This document shows, piece after piece, positions 9,614 to 18,741 of a stretch of DNA of 64,000 nt. The notes beneath the pieces were generated by a model, which saw only the letters and a program-made list of their open reading frames with translations, made no database searches and was not told where the DNA came from. The first letter of the stretch is position 1. Every line of letters starts with the position of its first letter. Location: positions 4,395,355-4,459,354 of the forward strand of contig NZ_CP082326.1 of NCBI RefSeq assembly GCF_019884785.1, in the 5' to 3' direction. The translations under genes were made by a program, and so were the position numbers. This DNA comes from Crassaminicella profunda (GTDB lineage Bacteria > Bacillota > Clostridia > Peptostreptococcales > Thermotaleaceae).

Positions 9614-9688
9614 TGTAAACTTAATTTACAATTAGGAAGTAGGTGTAGGATGCAATAAAATCTTATTGTAGTGTTTACTTAGTTTACA
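9614..9688. promoter_or_regulatory. Two 17-bp repeats, candidate enhancer sites for the sigma-54 activator
   Basis: TGTAAACTTAATTTACA (9614-9630) and TGTTTACTTAGTTTACA (9672-9688) are related imperfect palindromes built on the half-site TGTAAAC/GTTTACA. A further half-site TGTAAACTA lies at 9596-9604. They sit about 110-200 bp upstream of the sigma-54 promoter at 9797, the usual distance for upstream activating sequences. The activator gene lies just downstream at 10890. The rest of the intergenic region shows no other clear feature. Confidence 0.5.
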
Positions 9689-9796
9689 AAACAGGTCTTT
9701 TGTAGATAAAGGTGTAAAAGAATTATTTAATAAATGAATAGGTGAAAATAAGTAATTTAAAGGGAAAGAAACAGCTTTTATGAATAAGATCAAAAC

Positions 9797-9813
9797 TTGG
9801 TATAAAACTTGCA
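9797..9813 (+). promoter_or_regulatory. Sigma-54 (-24/-12) promoter for hbd
   Basis: TTGGTATAAAACTTGCA matches the sigma-54 consensus TTGGCACRNNNNTTGCA, with the invariant GG and GC separated by 10 bp. It lies 70 bp upstream of the hbd ATG, and a gene for a sigma-54-dependent activator follows hbd. Confidence 0.75.
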
Positions 9814-9882
9814 AAATAACTTTTATGATATTGAAAAACTATTATAAAAATAATTTATAAAATAAAACGTAGGAGGTCCTTT

Positions 9883-10722
9883 ATGGAAAAGATTTGTGTA
9901 ATAGGTGCTGGAACAATGGGAGCAGGAATCGTACAAGCTTTTGCCCAAGCAGGATACCAAGTAATCATGAAAGATATTCAAGAAAGTTCTTTAGAAAGAG
10001 GACTGGAAATAATCACAAAAAATTTAGAAAGATATATTAAAAATGGAAAAACTACGAAAGAAGAGAAAGATAAAATACTAGAAAGAATCATCACCACTAC
10101 AGGGTTAGATATAAAAGACGTAGATCTAGTAGTAGAAGCAGCAGTAGAATGTATGGAAAAGAAGAAAGAAATATTTAAAGAACTAGATGAGGTCTGTAAA
10201 AAAGAAACGATTTTAGCTACGAACACCTCATCCCTTTCTATAACAGAAATAGCAGCTGCAACCAATAGACCTGAAAAAGTAATAGGCATGCATTTTTTTA
10301 ATCCTGTTCCTATGATGAAGCTTGTAGAAGTGGTAAAGGGAATTGTTACATCGGAAGAAACAAAAAATAGTGTTTTAGAATTGAGTAAAAAGATGGATAA
10401 AACGCCTGTAGAGGTAGAAGAAGCACCAGGGTTTGTAGTTAATAGAATTTTAATCCCTATGATCAATGAAGCTATTGGTATTTTGGCAGATGGTATTGCT
10501 AGTGCTGAGGAAATAGATCAAGCTATGAAATTGGGAGCAAATCATCCTATAGGACCTTTAGCTTTAGCCGATTTAATAGGAAATGATGTAAATCTAGCCA
10601 TTATGGAAGTTCTTTATAAAGAATTTGGTGATCCAAAATATAGACCTCATCCATTGTTGAAAAAGATGGTAAAAGGAAATTGTTTAGGAAGAAAGACTAA
10701 AGAAGGATTTTATAAATATTAA
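9883..10722 (+). CDS. hbd: 3-hydroxybutyryl-CoA dehydrogenase
   Basis: This 279-residue NAD(P)-dependent enzyme interconverts acetoacetyl-CoA and 3-hydroxybutyryl-CoA in butyrate formation or beta-oxidation-like pathways. The N-terminal dinucleotide-binding motif is GAGTMGAG (residues 7-14). The catalytic His lies in GMHFFNPVP, and the C-terminal dimerisation domain with [10 protein letters not shown] is complete. An AGGAGG site precedes the ATG. It stands alone here, without crt, bcd or etf neighbours, and is flanked by a sigma-54 promoter and a terminator. That suggests a separately regulated copy rather than part of the main butyryl-CoA operon. Confidence 0.92.
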   Translation: MEKICVIGAGTMGAGIVQAFAQAGYQVIMKDIQESSLERGLEIITKNLERYIKNGKTTKEEKDKILERIITTTGLDIKDVDLVVEAAVECMEKKKEIFKELDEVCKKETILATNTSSLSITEIAAATNRPEKVIGMHFFNPVPMMKLVEVVKGIVTSEETKNSVLELSKKMDKTPVEVEEAPGFVVNRILIPMINEAIGILADGIASAEEIDQAMKLGANHPIGPLALADLIGNDVNLAIMEVLYKEFGDPKYRPHPLLKKMVKGNCLGRKTKEGFYKY

Positions 10723-10730
10723 AAATAATG

Positions 10731-10764
10731 ATCTCTTGATACTTGTATCAAGAGATTTCGTTTT
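10731..10764 (+). terminator. Intrinsic terminator of hbd
   Basis: A perfect 11-bp stem ATCTCTTGATA / TATCAAGAGAT with loop CTTG is followed by TTCGTTTT, 8 bp after the hbd stop codon. It makes hbd a single-gene transcript. Confidence 0.85.
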
Positions 10765-10795
10765 GCTCTTAATATGTTCAAAATTCCACAAATTT

Positions 10796-10823
10796 TTGAG
10801 AAATTAAAAACCTATGATATAAT
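10796..10823 (+). promoter_or_regulatory. Sigma-A-type promoter of the activator gene
   Basis: TTGAGA and TATAAT are separated by 16 bp, 67 bp before the start codon of the sigma-54 activator gene. A housekeeping promoter here fits constitutive expression of the sensor-activator. Confidence 0.6.
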
Positions 10824-10889
10824 TTCAGTGAAATTGTAGAAAAATACTTTATTAATAGATTGTCCTTACTTTGAAGAGGAGGGCTTGTT

Positions 10890-12608
10890 ATGGAAAAATA
10901 TTTTTACCCTTTAATCAACAATATAGTAGATGCACTTGTAGCTATAGACAAAGATGGTAATGTGCTGGTTATGAATCAGCGTGCAGAAAAATTGCTTGAT
11001 TTAAAAAAAGAGCATATGATAGGAAAGCATATTCATAATATTATTCCTCATTGTAGACTTCCTATTATTGTGAAAACAGGAGAAGAGGAAAGAAATCGAT
11101 ATATTTGTATTAACAAAAGACAATATAAAATCAGTATGATGCCTATGGTCTTAGATGGAAAGATTGAAGGAGCAATGGCACTATTCCATGATATTACAAA
11201 TTATAAGAAGATGAGTAAAGAAATGGATCAGGATAAGGTATATATAGAAATACTCAATACGATTTTGGATACAGCGAATGAATGGGTTACGGTTGTGGAT
11301 GAAGAAGGAATCATCACCATGATGAGTAAAGCTTATAAAGAATTTTTGAATATATCAGATCCTGAAGGAAGGCATGTAGCACAGGTTATTGAAAATACGA
11401 GACTTCATGTAGTACTAGAAACGGGAGTCATGGAGATAGGTGAAATTCAAGAAATAAAAAATAAAAGAATGATTTCTATGCGTATGCCTATTAAAAAGAA
11501 TGGAAAGATCATTGGTGCTGTTGGAAAAGTTATGTTTAAGGATATAAGAGATTTTCAAATGCTAGGTAAAAAGATTTCAAAATTAGAAAAGGAGCTTGCT
11601 TACTATAAAAGTGAACTGGATAAGGAGAGAACAGCAAAATATTCTTTTCAAGATTTAGTAGGAGATAGTGATAATATGGGTCTTGTAAAGGATATGGCAA
11701 TGAAAGTGGCAAAAACTAGTTCTAACATTTTGATCACAGGAGAAAGTGGGACAGGTAAGGAGCTTTTTGCTCATTCTATTCATAATGCAAGCAATCGATA
11801 TTTAGGACCTTTTGTGAAAATAAATTGTGCGGCTATACCAGCAGAATTATTGGAATCAGAATTATTTGGATATGAAGAAGGTGCGTTTACAGGTGCTAAA
11901 AAAGGAGGAAAGCCAGGGAAATTTGAGCTTGCAAATGGAGGAAGCATTTTATTAGATGAGATTGGAGATATGCCCCTTACTATGCAAGCAAAGCTTTTAA
12001 GAGTTCTTCAAGAAAAAGAGGTGGAAAGACTTGGGGGGAATGTGATTCGAAAAATAGATGTTAGAATCATTTCATCCACCAATAAAGATTTAGAAGCTCT
12101 TGTAAAAAAGGGTGAATTTCGTCAAGATCTTTTTTATAGATTGAATGTAATGGCCATTAAAATTCCTCCTCTCAGAGAAAGAAAAGAAGATATAGAGGCT
12201 CTTGCCAATGAATTAAAAATGAAATTATCCAATAGACTAGATATTTATGTAGAAGGAATCTCTCAAAGGGCTATTGAAATTTTAAAAAAATATGATTGGC
12301 GTGGAAATGTAAGAGAACTTGAAAATGTTATTGAAAGGGCTATTAATCTTTTAGATTCAGATTTAATCATTAAATCCGAGCACTTACCAAAAAGACTCAC
12401 TAAAAATAATCAAAAAATCTATCCTATAGAAAATAAGCCATTAAAAGAGAGGGTAGAAGAAATGGAGAAAGAATTAATCATAGCCTCTTTAAAAGCAAAT
12501 AGTGGAAATAAGTATCAAGCAGCAAAAGCTCTTGGAATCAGTAGAGTAGGACTTTATAAGAAGTTGAAAAGATATGGGTTAGAAGGTGTTTATACAAAAG
12601 AGGGATAA
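10890..12608 (+). CDS. PAS-domain sigma-54-dependent transcriptional activator
   Basis: This 572-residue enhancer-binding protein has two N-terminal PAS sensor domains (about residues 8-105 and 120-220), a short coiled segment, an AAA+ domain (about 255-485) and a C-terminal Fis-type helix-turn-helix (about 525-565). The AAA+ domain has Walker A GESGTGKE at 284-291, the sigma-54 contact loop GAFTGA at 331-336 and Walker B LLDEIGD at 354-360. It therefore can open sigma-54 promoters. The obvious target is the -24/-12 promoter of hbd immediately upstream, and possibly the divergent hpd operon. The ligand of the PAS domains is unknown; no phosphorylation receiver domain is present. Confidence 0.9.
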   Translation: MEKYFYPLINNIVDALVAIDKDGNVLVMNQRAEKLLDLKKEHMIGKHIHNIIPHCRLPIIVKTGEEERNRYICINKRQYKISMMPMVLDGKIEGAMALFHDITNYKKMSKEMDQDKVYIEILNTILDTANEWVTVVDEEGIITMMSKAYKEFLNISDPEGRHVAQVIENTRLHVVLETGVMEIGEIQEIKNKRMISMRMPIKKNGKIIGAVGKVMFKDIRDFQMLGKKISKLEKELAYYKSELDKERTAKYSFQDLVGDSDNMGLVKDMAMKVAKTSSNILITGESGTGKELFAHSIHNASNRYLGPFVKINCAAIPAELLESELFGYEEGAFTGAKKGGKPGKFELANGGSILLDEIGDMPLTMQAKLLRVLQEKEVERLGGNVIRKIDVRIISSTNKDLEALVKKGEFRQDLFYRLNVMAIKIPPLRERKEDIEALANELKMKLSNRLDIYVEGISQRAIEILKKYDWRGNVRELENVIERAINLLDSDLIIKSEHLPKRLTKNNQKIYPIENKPLKERVEEMEKELIIASLKANSGNKYQAAKALGISRVGLYKKLKRYGLEGVYTKEG

Positions 12609-12658
12609 GTATCATTTTGAAAAAATATGTTGAAATTTAATATTTTGGGAATTTTCTG

Positions 12659-12687
12659 TTGACAAATATATTCCTATCTAAGAAAAT
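12659..12687 (+). promoter_or_regulatory. Possible promoter of the secreted lectin-like gene
   Basis: A consensus -35 TTGACA is followed 17 bp later by a poor -10 GAAAAT. The untranslated leader would be about 110 nt. Only the -35 box is convincing. Confidence 0.35.
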
Positions 12688-12800
12688 AAAGGTAATATTT
12701 ATGGATATACAATCATAGATATTATTTTTAGGGAGAGGAGAATAGAGTAGTATATATGATAGATACCTCTCAATGAATTTAAAAAATAAAAAGGAGGAAA

Positions 12801-14195
12801 ATGATGAAAAGGATTTTAAGTTTATTATTAGTAACAGGATTATTCTTATCTATGTCAAGCTTTTCATTTGCACTTGATGTTAAATTGATTGGCGGGTCTG
12901 TTAATAATGAAATACACCCGCAGGTCATCGGATATGAAAAGTACAAGCAAACAAATGTAAGTTCTCCAGGAGAACCTATACAGCCTACAAATCCTACACC
13001 GCCTCAAAATACTACATATCAACCGAATAATAATATTAGTTATGATTTTTCTTATTGGCCAGCAATAGATATTATGCAAGGAAAATTCAACTTAAATCGG
13101 GCATATACTCATTCTATGTATGCTGTGCCAGATGAAAAAGGGCGTGCATTTGCAACCTTTAGAAATTCAACTTTTACAAATGGTGAAATCGAAACAAAGG
13201 TAACCCTTTATGATTTAAAAAGTGGTGTAACGGGTAATGCAGGAATATATTTCAGAACATCTGTCCTTGGAATAGACAAAGATAGTGGCTACTATGTAGG
13301 GGTACAATATGCAGATAATCAAAATAGACAAAACGCAAAGATTGGGTTTTGGGTATGTGAGAATGGCAAATGGAAATCGTTGGCGTATACTCCTGCCAAT
13401 ATTCAAAAGAGAACTGTATATAACCTAAAAGTAATAGCTAATGGTAGTCAATTTTATGTTTATTTAAATAACCAAAAAGTCATGACTGTAAAGAATACAG
13501 CATATAAGAGCGGGAAAGTTGGATTTAGAACTTTTAGAATTCCAGCTATATTCCAGAATATAGAGATTAGAAGAAATACCAATGCTACACAAACATCACA
13601 GAATGTACAAGAAACAAAAGCGGTAAAATATGATGCGGATAACGTGATGATTCCTTACTATGGCTATTTTGATAAAGTTGACAGAAGAAGATATGGCAGT
13701 AGTTATGTTTATTATTTGGATGGAACAAGTAATGACGAGGGATTCAAAGAAGGTAAACTTGTTTTGGATTATGATATGAAAAAAAGATCAGGGACTTGGT
13801 ATACAGATGTGGACATGGAAACAACTGCACTCCTTAACAAAAAAAGATGGTATTCAGATGTTGGGATTATATTAAGAGTTACGAATATGGGGCCTCTGAA
13901 TAATAGCTATAATGGATATTATGCAGGGATTAGAGATGATGGAGATGTTGTTTTTGGAAGACATTCTATGCAGAATGGCTGGAAAGAATTAAAAAGATTT
14001 GACACGAATTTAAATGCACAGGAACCAAATAAACTAAGAGTAAAGGCAGTAGGTCCTTATTTTACTGTTTATGTAAATGGTAAAGAGCTAGGAACTATAA
14101 CAGATCATACTTATAAAGAAGGAAAAGTTGGACTTAGAACTTGGGATGGAACGGTTTATTATTATAGTATTGCAGTGAAAGATTTATCTAAATAA
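12801..14195 (+). CDS. Secreted protein with two concanavalin A/laminin G-like domains
   Basis: The 464-residue product has a signal peptide (MMKR, then a hydrophobic run ending near SFSFA, residues 1-25). A Pro/Thr/Asn-rich linker lies at about 48-72, followed by two similar beta-rich domains at about 85-250 and 285-462. Each domain ends in the same pattern (YLNNQKVMTVKNTAYKSGKV in the first, YVNGKELGTITDHTYKEGKV in the second). This resembles the DUF1080/LamG-like carbohydrate-binding folds often found in secreted glycan-binding or -cleaving proteins. No catalytic module or cell-wall anchor is visible. Of the two adjacent ATGs, the second (12804) has the better distance to AGGAGG. A role in binding extracellular sugar is inference. 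Confidence 0.75.
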   Translation: MMKRILSLLLVTGLFLSMSSFSFALDVKLIGGSVNNEIHPQVIGYEKYKQTNVSSPGEPIQPTNPTPPQNTTYQPNNNISYDFSYWPAIDIMQGKFNLNRAYTHSMYAVPDEKGRAFATFRNSTFTNGEIETKVTLYDLKSGVTGNAGIYFRTSVLGIDKDSGYYVGVQYADNQNRQNAKIGFWVCENGKWKSLAYTPANIQKRTVYNLKVIANGSQFYVYLNNQKVMTVKNTAYKSGKVGFRTFRIPAIFQNIEIRRNTNATQTSQNVQETKAVKYDADNVMIPYYGYFDKVDRRRYGSSYVYYLDGTSNDEGFKEGKLVLDYDMKKRSGTWYTDVDMETTALLNKKRWYSDVGIILRVTNMGPLNNSYNGYYAGIRDDGDVVFGRHSMQNGWKELKRFDTNLNAQEPNKLRVKAVGPYFTVYVNGKELGTITDHTYKEGKVGLRTWDGTVYYYSIAVKDLSK

Positions 14196-14199
14196 AATA

Positions 14200-14244
14200 C
14201 ATATAAAAAGTGCAAATCTATTATGGATGTGCACTTTTTATATG
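14200..14244. terminator. Bidirectional terminator between convergent genes
   Basis: A 15-bp stem CATATAAAAAGTGCA / TGCACTTTTTATATG encloses a 15-nt loop. It lies between the ends of the secreted protein gene and mnmA. Confidence 0.75.
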
Positions 14245-14259
14245 TCAACGAGTATTTCC

Positions 14260-15441
<1,182 letters not shown>

Positions 15442-15484
15442 TTATTGATGCTATATTTTTCCTATTTTTTATTTTTATTTACTT

Positions 15485-15739
15485 TTATTCCTTTTCTTCT
15501 ATGAAATTATGACTTGCACTTGCGTCATAGTCCATAGAATAGATTTTTTTAAATTCTTCGATTTTGCCTAAAGTTTCATCACTAAATGGACTTTTCCCTT
15601 CAAAAGCATGTAATACGATACCTTCAAGTAAGTCACCTAAAGATATATCAAAATATTCTGCTAAACCTTTAAGCACTTTTACCATTTTTTTCTCCATACG
15701 AACTCCAGTTTGAACACGTTGAACTTTGATTTTATTCAT
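15485..15739 (-). CDS. Small probable ribbon-helix-helix protein
   Basis: This 84-residue protein is of unknown function. Residues 7-45 read as a short basic strand (VQRVQTGVRM) followed by two helices (EKKMVKVLKGLAEYFD and SLGDLLEGIVLHAF). That is the pattern of MetJ/Arc ribbon-helix-helix DNA-binding proteins; the rest is an acidic tail. The start ATG has GAGGAGG upstream. Two TATAAT-like boxes and a GGTACC-AA-GGTAAC direct repeat lie in the leader region. No toxin partner is adjacent. The fold is inferred by eye, not by profile search. Confidence 0.6.
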   Translation of the reverse strand: MNKIKVQRVQTGVRMEKKMVKVLKGLAEYFDISLGDLLEGIVLHAFEGKSPFSDETLGKIEEFKKIYSMDYDASASHNFIEEKE

Positions 15740-15778
15740 GTTTTTGCCTCCTCTAGCAATAGTTTAAAAATATATAAC

Positions 15779-15792
15779 GTTACCTTGGTACC
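15779..15792. promoter_or_regulatory. Tandem GGTAMC repeat in the promoter region of the small regulator
   Basis: Read on the minus strand this is GGTACC-AA-GGTAAC, two 6-bp direct repeats 8 bp apart just downstream of overlapping TATAAT boxes. Ribbon-helix-helix proteins often bind such tandem repeats, so autoregulation is possible. Confidence 0.3.
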
Positions 15793-15916
15793 ATTATAAC
15801 ATTATAACAACAAAAACGTAAAGAATTAATTTATAATATTATGATTTAGCACCAAAAAATTAATCAAAAACTTTACAAAACGATTATTAAGGATTACAAT
15901 AAAAGAGAATTCAATA

Positions 15917-16004
15917 GCAATGCTAGGGGTGCCGTTTGGCTGAGAGGGAGAAATCCTAACTCTTATAACCTGATGTAGTTCATACTGCCGTAGGGAAGCG
16001 AAGA
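15917..16004 (+). promoter_or_regulatory. TPP riboswitch 1 (THI element)
   Basis: The conserved TPP aptamer core is present: AGGGGTGCC, GGCTGAGAGGG, ATAACCTGATG and GTAGGGAAGC in the right order. It is followed 18 nt later by an intrinsic terminator, so it is the first of two transcriptional OFF switches for the thiamine genes. Confidence 0.92.
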
Positions 16005-16021
16005 TAAAAATGATTATTTTT

Positions 16022-16050
16022 AAAGCTTACCTGGTGGTAAGCTTTTTTTA
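16022..16050 (+). terminator. Terminator of TPP riboswitch 1
   Basis: Stem AAGCTTACC / GGTAAGCTT with loop TGGT, followed by TTTTT. It forms the expression platform of the first aptamer. Confidence 0.85.
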
Positions 16051-16065
16051 ATAGAAAATTTTATA

Positions 16066-16156
16066 AACTATGGGGAGCTCATGTGGATGGGCTGAGAAAG
16101 AGATAACATCGCTGACCCGTATAACCTGATTTGGGTAATGCCAACGTAGGGAAGAT
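16066..16156 (+). promoter_or_regulatory. TPP riboswitch 2 (THI element)
   Basis: A second complete TPP aptamer follows with TATGGGGAGCTC, GGGCTGAGAAAG, GACCCGTATAACCTGATTTGG, AATGCCAACGTAGGGAAGA. It starts about 16 nt after the first terminator and is followed by a second terminator, so ligand-bound switches act in series before thiS. Confidence 0.92.
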
Positions 16157-16173
16157 TTTGTACGCTGATATTT

Positions 16174-16207
16174 AAAGTGCGAATTCTCTATGGATTCGTA
16201 CTTTTTT
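16174..16207 (+). terminator. Terminator of TPP riboswitch 2
   Basis: An 11-bp stem AAAGTGCGAAT / ATTCGTACTTT (one G-U pair) with a 9-nt loop is followed by a T-run. About 140 nt of otherwise featureless leader separate it from thiS. Confidence 0.85.
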
Positions 16208-16348
16208 ATATAATGAATTAGTTTTAATGGGACAAAGACGACTCTTATTGTATTAGTTGACGATCCATCACTTAGATTAAAGTTTTTAAGTGGTGTCAAA
16301 AAATTATATAACCTAGACAAATATTCGTAAAAGAAGGGAGGAAGAGTG

Positions 16349-16543
16349 ATGATCATTAATGGAAAACAAATGGATTTTGATGCAGAAATTACTATTTGTG
16401 AACTGTTAAAAAAATTAGATTTAAATGAAGAAAAGGTAGTTGTAGAAGTAAATTTTACAATGATCCCAAAAGAAAAATATAAGGAATATCTACTAAACAA
16501 AGAAGACAAAGTGGAAATTGTAAGCTTTGTTGGAGGTGGTTGA
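16349..16543 (+). CDS. thiS: Sulfur carrier protein ThiS
   Basis: This 64-residue ubiquitin-like protein carries the thiocarboxylate sulfur used to build the thiazole ring of thiamine. The fold pattern and the C-terminal Gly-Gly (FVGGG) are present; the terminal Gly is the adenylation and thiocarboxylation site. The ATG at 16349 lies 6 nt after GGGAGG; the GTG just before it is too close. Its last codons contain the ribosome site of the next gene, a ThiF-type E1 enzyme. Confidence 0.92.
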   Translation: MIINGKQMDFDAEITICELLKKLDLNEEKVVVEVNFTMIPKEKYKEYLLNKEDKVEIVSFVGGG

Positions 16544-16544
16544 T

Positions 16545-17351
16545 GTGAGAATCTATGTAAATGAAAAGCCGGTTGTGGTCAATGAAAGAGCTACAGCTTT
16601 TGGTATTCGAGATTTTGTAAAAAAGGATGCAGATATCGTGGTTTTAAATGGATTTATCTTAAGAGAAGATGCACCTTTAAAGAAGGATGATCGATTGACT
16701 CTTATTATAAGGGGAGAAATTCCAAATGAAGAGGAGTTAGAAGCTTTACTTGTTGCTAGGCATACACCAGGAGTACATGAAAAAGTAAAAAAAGCTTGTG
16801 TTGGAATTGCAGGTCTTGGGGGATTAGGTTCAAATATAGCTGTGTCTCTAGCAAGGTTAGGGATAGGGAAATTAATCCTTATAGATTTTGATGTGGTGGA
16901 ACCAAGTAATTTAAATAGACAACAATATTTTACAAAGCATATAGGGATGAAAAAAACAGAAGCCATAAAAGATGTGCTAAAAAATATTAATCCCTTTGTA
17001 GATATTGAAAGCAAAGATTTATATCTTGATGAAAACAATATAAAAGACTGTTTTGAAGATGTGGATATTATTGTAGAAGCCTTTGATGATCCAACATGTA
17101 AAGCAACTTTAGTGAATACGGTTTTATCCAAGTTTCCTAAAAAATACATTGTTGCAGCTTCTGGAATGGCTGGATATTTTTCAAACAATACTATTAAAAC
17201 AAAAAGAATAAGCAGTCATTTTTATTTAGTTGGAGATGAATGTTCAGAAGCACACCCAGGATGTGGATTGATGGCACCTAGAGTTGCCATTGCTGCAAAT
17301 CATCAGGCGAACATGGTGCTTAGGATTGTTTTAGAAGAATATGAAATTTAG
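16545..17351 (+). CDS. thiF: ThiS adenylyltransferase ThiF (family 2) with ThiS-like N-terminal domain
   Basis: This 268-residue E1-like enzyme adenylates the ThiS C terminus. The Rossmann ATP-binding motif is GLGGLGSNIAVSLARLG, with the adenylation signature DFDVVEPSNLNRQQYF. Residues 1-65 form a ubiquitin-like ThiS-type region (VRIYVNEKPVVVNE, then VLNG, then LTLIIRGEIPN) that ends without the Gly-Gly tail, so it cannot act as a carrier and is probably structural. The start is GTG at 16545 behind GGAGGTGG, 1 nt after the thiS stop. No CXXC zinc knuckles are visible, in line with the short family-2 ThiF proteins of Clostridia. Confidence 0.88.
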   Translation: MRIYVNEKPVVVNERATAFGIRDFVKKDADIVVLNGFILREDAPLKKDDRLTLIIRGEIPNEEELEALLVARHTPGVHEKVKKACVGIAGLGGLGSNIAVSLARLGIGKLILIDFDVVEPSNLNRQQYFTKHIGMKKTEAIKDVLKNINPFVDIESKDLYLDENNIKDCFEDVDIIVEAFDDPTCKATLVNTVLSKFPKKYIVAASGMAGYFSNNTIKTKRISSHFYLVGDECSEAHPGCGLMAPRVAIAANHQANMVLRIVLEEYEI

Positions 17352-17427
17352 GAGATATTGGGACGCAAATGTAATTTCATAGAATCATTAAAAAAATAAA
17401 TAAAAATTTAAAGGGAGATGAATTAAA

Positions 17428-18741
17428 ATGAAATATACAACACAAATGGATGCAGCTAGAAAAGGGATTATCACAAGAGAAATGGAAATAGTAGCAAAAA
17501 AAGAAAAGATGGATGTAGAAGTTTTAAGAAGTTTGATTGCAGAAGGGAAGGTAATTATTCCTGCAAATAAAAATCATAAAAACATAGATCCTGAGGGTGT
17601 AGGAGAAGGATTAAGAACAAAAATTAATGTAAACTTAGGAATTTCAAAGGATTGCTGTGATATAGACAAAGAGCTTGAAAAGGTTCAGACTGCTATTGAT
17701 ATGAAGGCTGAAGCCATTATGGATTTGAGTTCTTTTGGAAAAACGAGGGAGTTCAGAGAAAGATTGGTAGAAATGTCTCCTGCAATGATTGGAACGGTTC
17801 CTGTATATGATGCAGTAGGTTTTTATGATAAGGAATTAAAAGATATTACAGCAGAGGAATTTTTAAAGGTTGTTAAAAGACATGCAGAGGATGGAGTGGA
17901 TTTTGTTACAATCCATGCAGGGATCAATAGATATACGGCAGAGGTTTTTAAAAGAAACAAAAGACTTACTAATATTGTTTCAAGGGGTGGGTCGTTAATC
18001 TATGCTTGGATGGAATTAAATGATAAGGAAAATCCATTCTTTGAATACTTTAATGAGTTATTAGATATTTGTGAAGAATATGATGTTACTTTAAGTCTTG
18101 GAGATGCATGTAGACCAGGAAGTGTTAATGATGCTACAGATGCAAGTCAAATTCAGGAATTATTGATTTTAGGAGAATTAACGAAAAGAGCATGGGAAAG
18201 AAATGTGCAGGTAATGATCGAAGGACCTGGACATATGGAAATCAATGAAATAGCTGCAAATGTAATGATCGAGAAAAAGCTTTGCCATGGGGCACCATTC
18301 TATGTATTAGGACCTATTGTTACAGATGTAGCACCTGGGTATGATCATATTACAAGTGCTATTGGAGGAGCATTAGCTGCAAGTCATGGGGTAGATTTCC
18401 TATGTTATGTTACACCAGCAGAACATTTAAGACTTCCAAATTTAGAAGATATGAAGGAAGGAATCATTGCAACAAGAATCGCTGCCCATGCAGGAGATTT
18501 AGGAAAAAATATCAAAGGTGCAAAGCAGTGGGATGATGCAATGAGTAAAGCAAGACAAGAACTAGATTGGGAAAAAATGTTTGAACTAGCTATGGACCCT
18601 GAAAAAGCTATAAGATATAGAAAAGAATCATTACCAGCCCATGAAGATAGCTGTACTATGTGTGGAAAAATGTGCTCTATGAGAAATATGAACAAAGTAA
18701 TGGAAGGAAAAAATATTAATATATTGAGAGAAGATGACTAA
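17428..18741 (+). CDS. thiC: Phosphomethylpyrimidine synthase
   Basis: This 437-residue radical SAM enzyme converts aminoimidazole ribotide to HMP phosphate, the pyrimidine half of thiamine. It is the short form lacking the N-terminal extension of E. coli ThiC. Conserved stretches include [17 protein letters not shown] and [13 protein letters not shown]. The cluster motif near the C terminus reads [10 protein letters not shown], a CX2CX3C spacing one residue tighter than the CX2CX4C of E. coli ThiC. It is third in the TPP-riboswitch-controlled operon and abuts thiE. Confidence 0.95.
   Translation: MKYTTQMDAARKGIITREMEIVAKKEKMDVEVLRSLIAEGKVIIPANKNHKNIDPEGVGEGLRTKINVNLGISKDCCDIDKELEKVQTAIDMKAEAIMDLSSFGKTREFRERLVEMSPAMIGTVPVYDAVGFYDKELKDITAEEFLKVVKRHAEDGVDFVTIHAGINRYTAEVFKRNKRLTNIVSRGGSLIYAWMELNDKENPFFEYFNELLDICEEYDVTLSLGDACRPGSVNDATDASQIQELLILGELTKRAWERNVQVMIEGPGHMEINEIAANVMIEKKLCHGAPFYVLGPIVTDVAPGYDHITSAIGGALAASHGVDFLCYVTPAEHLRLPNLEDMKEGIIATRIAAHAGDLGKNIKGAKQWDDAMSKARQELDWEKMFELAMDPEKAIRYRKESLPAHEDSCTMCGKMCSMRNMNKVMEGKNINILREDD

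Noticed and set aside
9632-9814. 60-residue minus-strand frame in the hpdB-hbd intergenic region
   Set aside because: It covers the sigma-54 promoter and enhancer repeats, has no ribosome site and no recognisable product.
9978-10466. Long antisense frame over hbd
   Set aside because: It is Ser/Thr/Ile-rich shadow translation of a clear enzyme gene, with no own ribosome site or context.
16048-17188. Two long minus-strand frames over the second TPP riboswitch and thiS/thiF
   Set aside because: They overlap a riboswitch and conserved coding sequence on the other strand; composition is that of antisense shadows.
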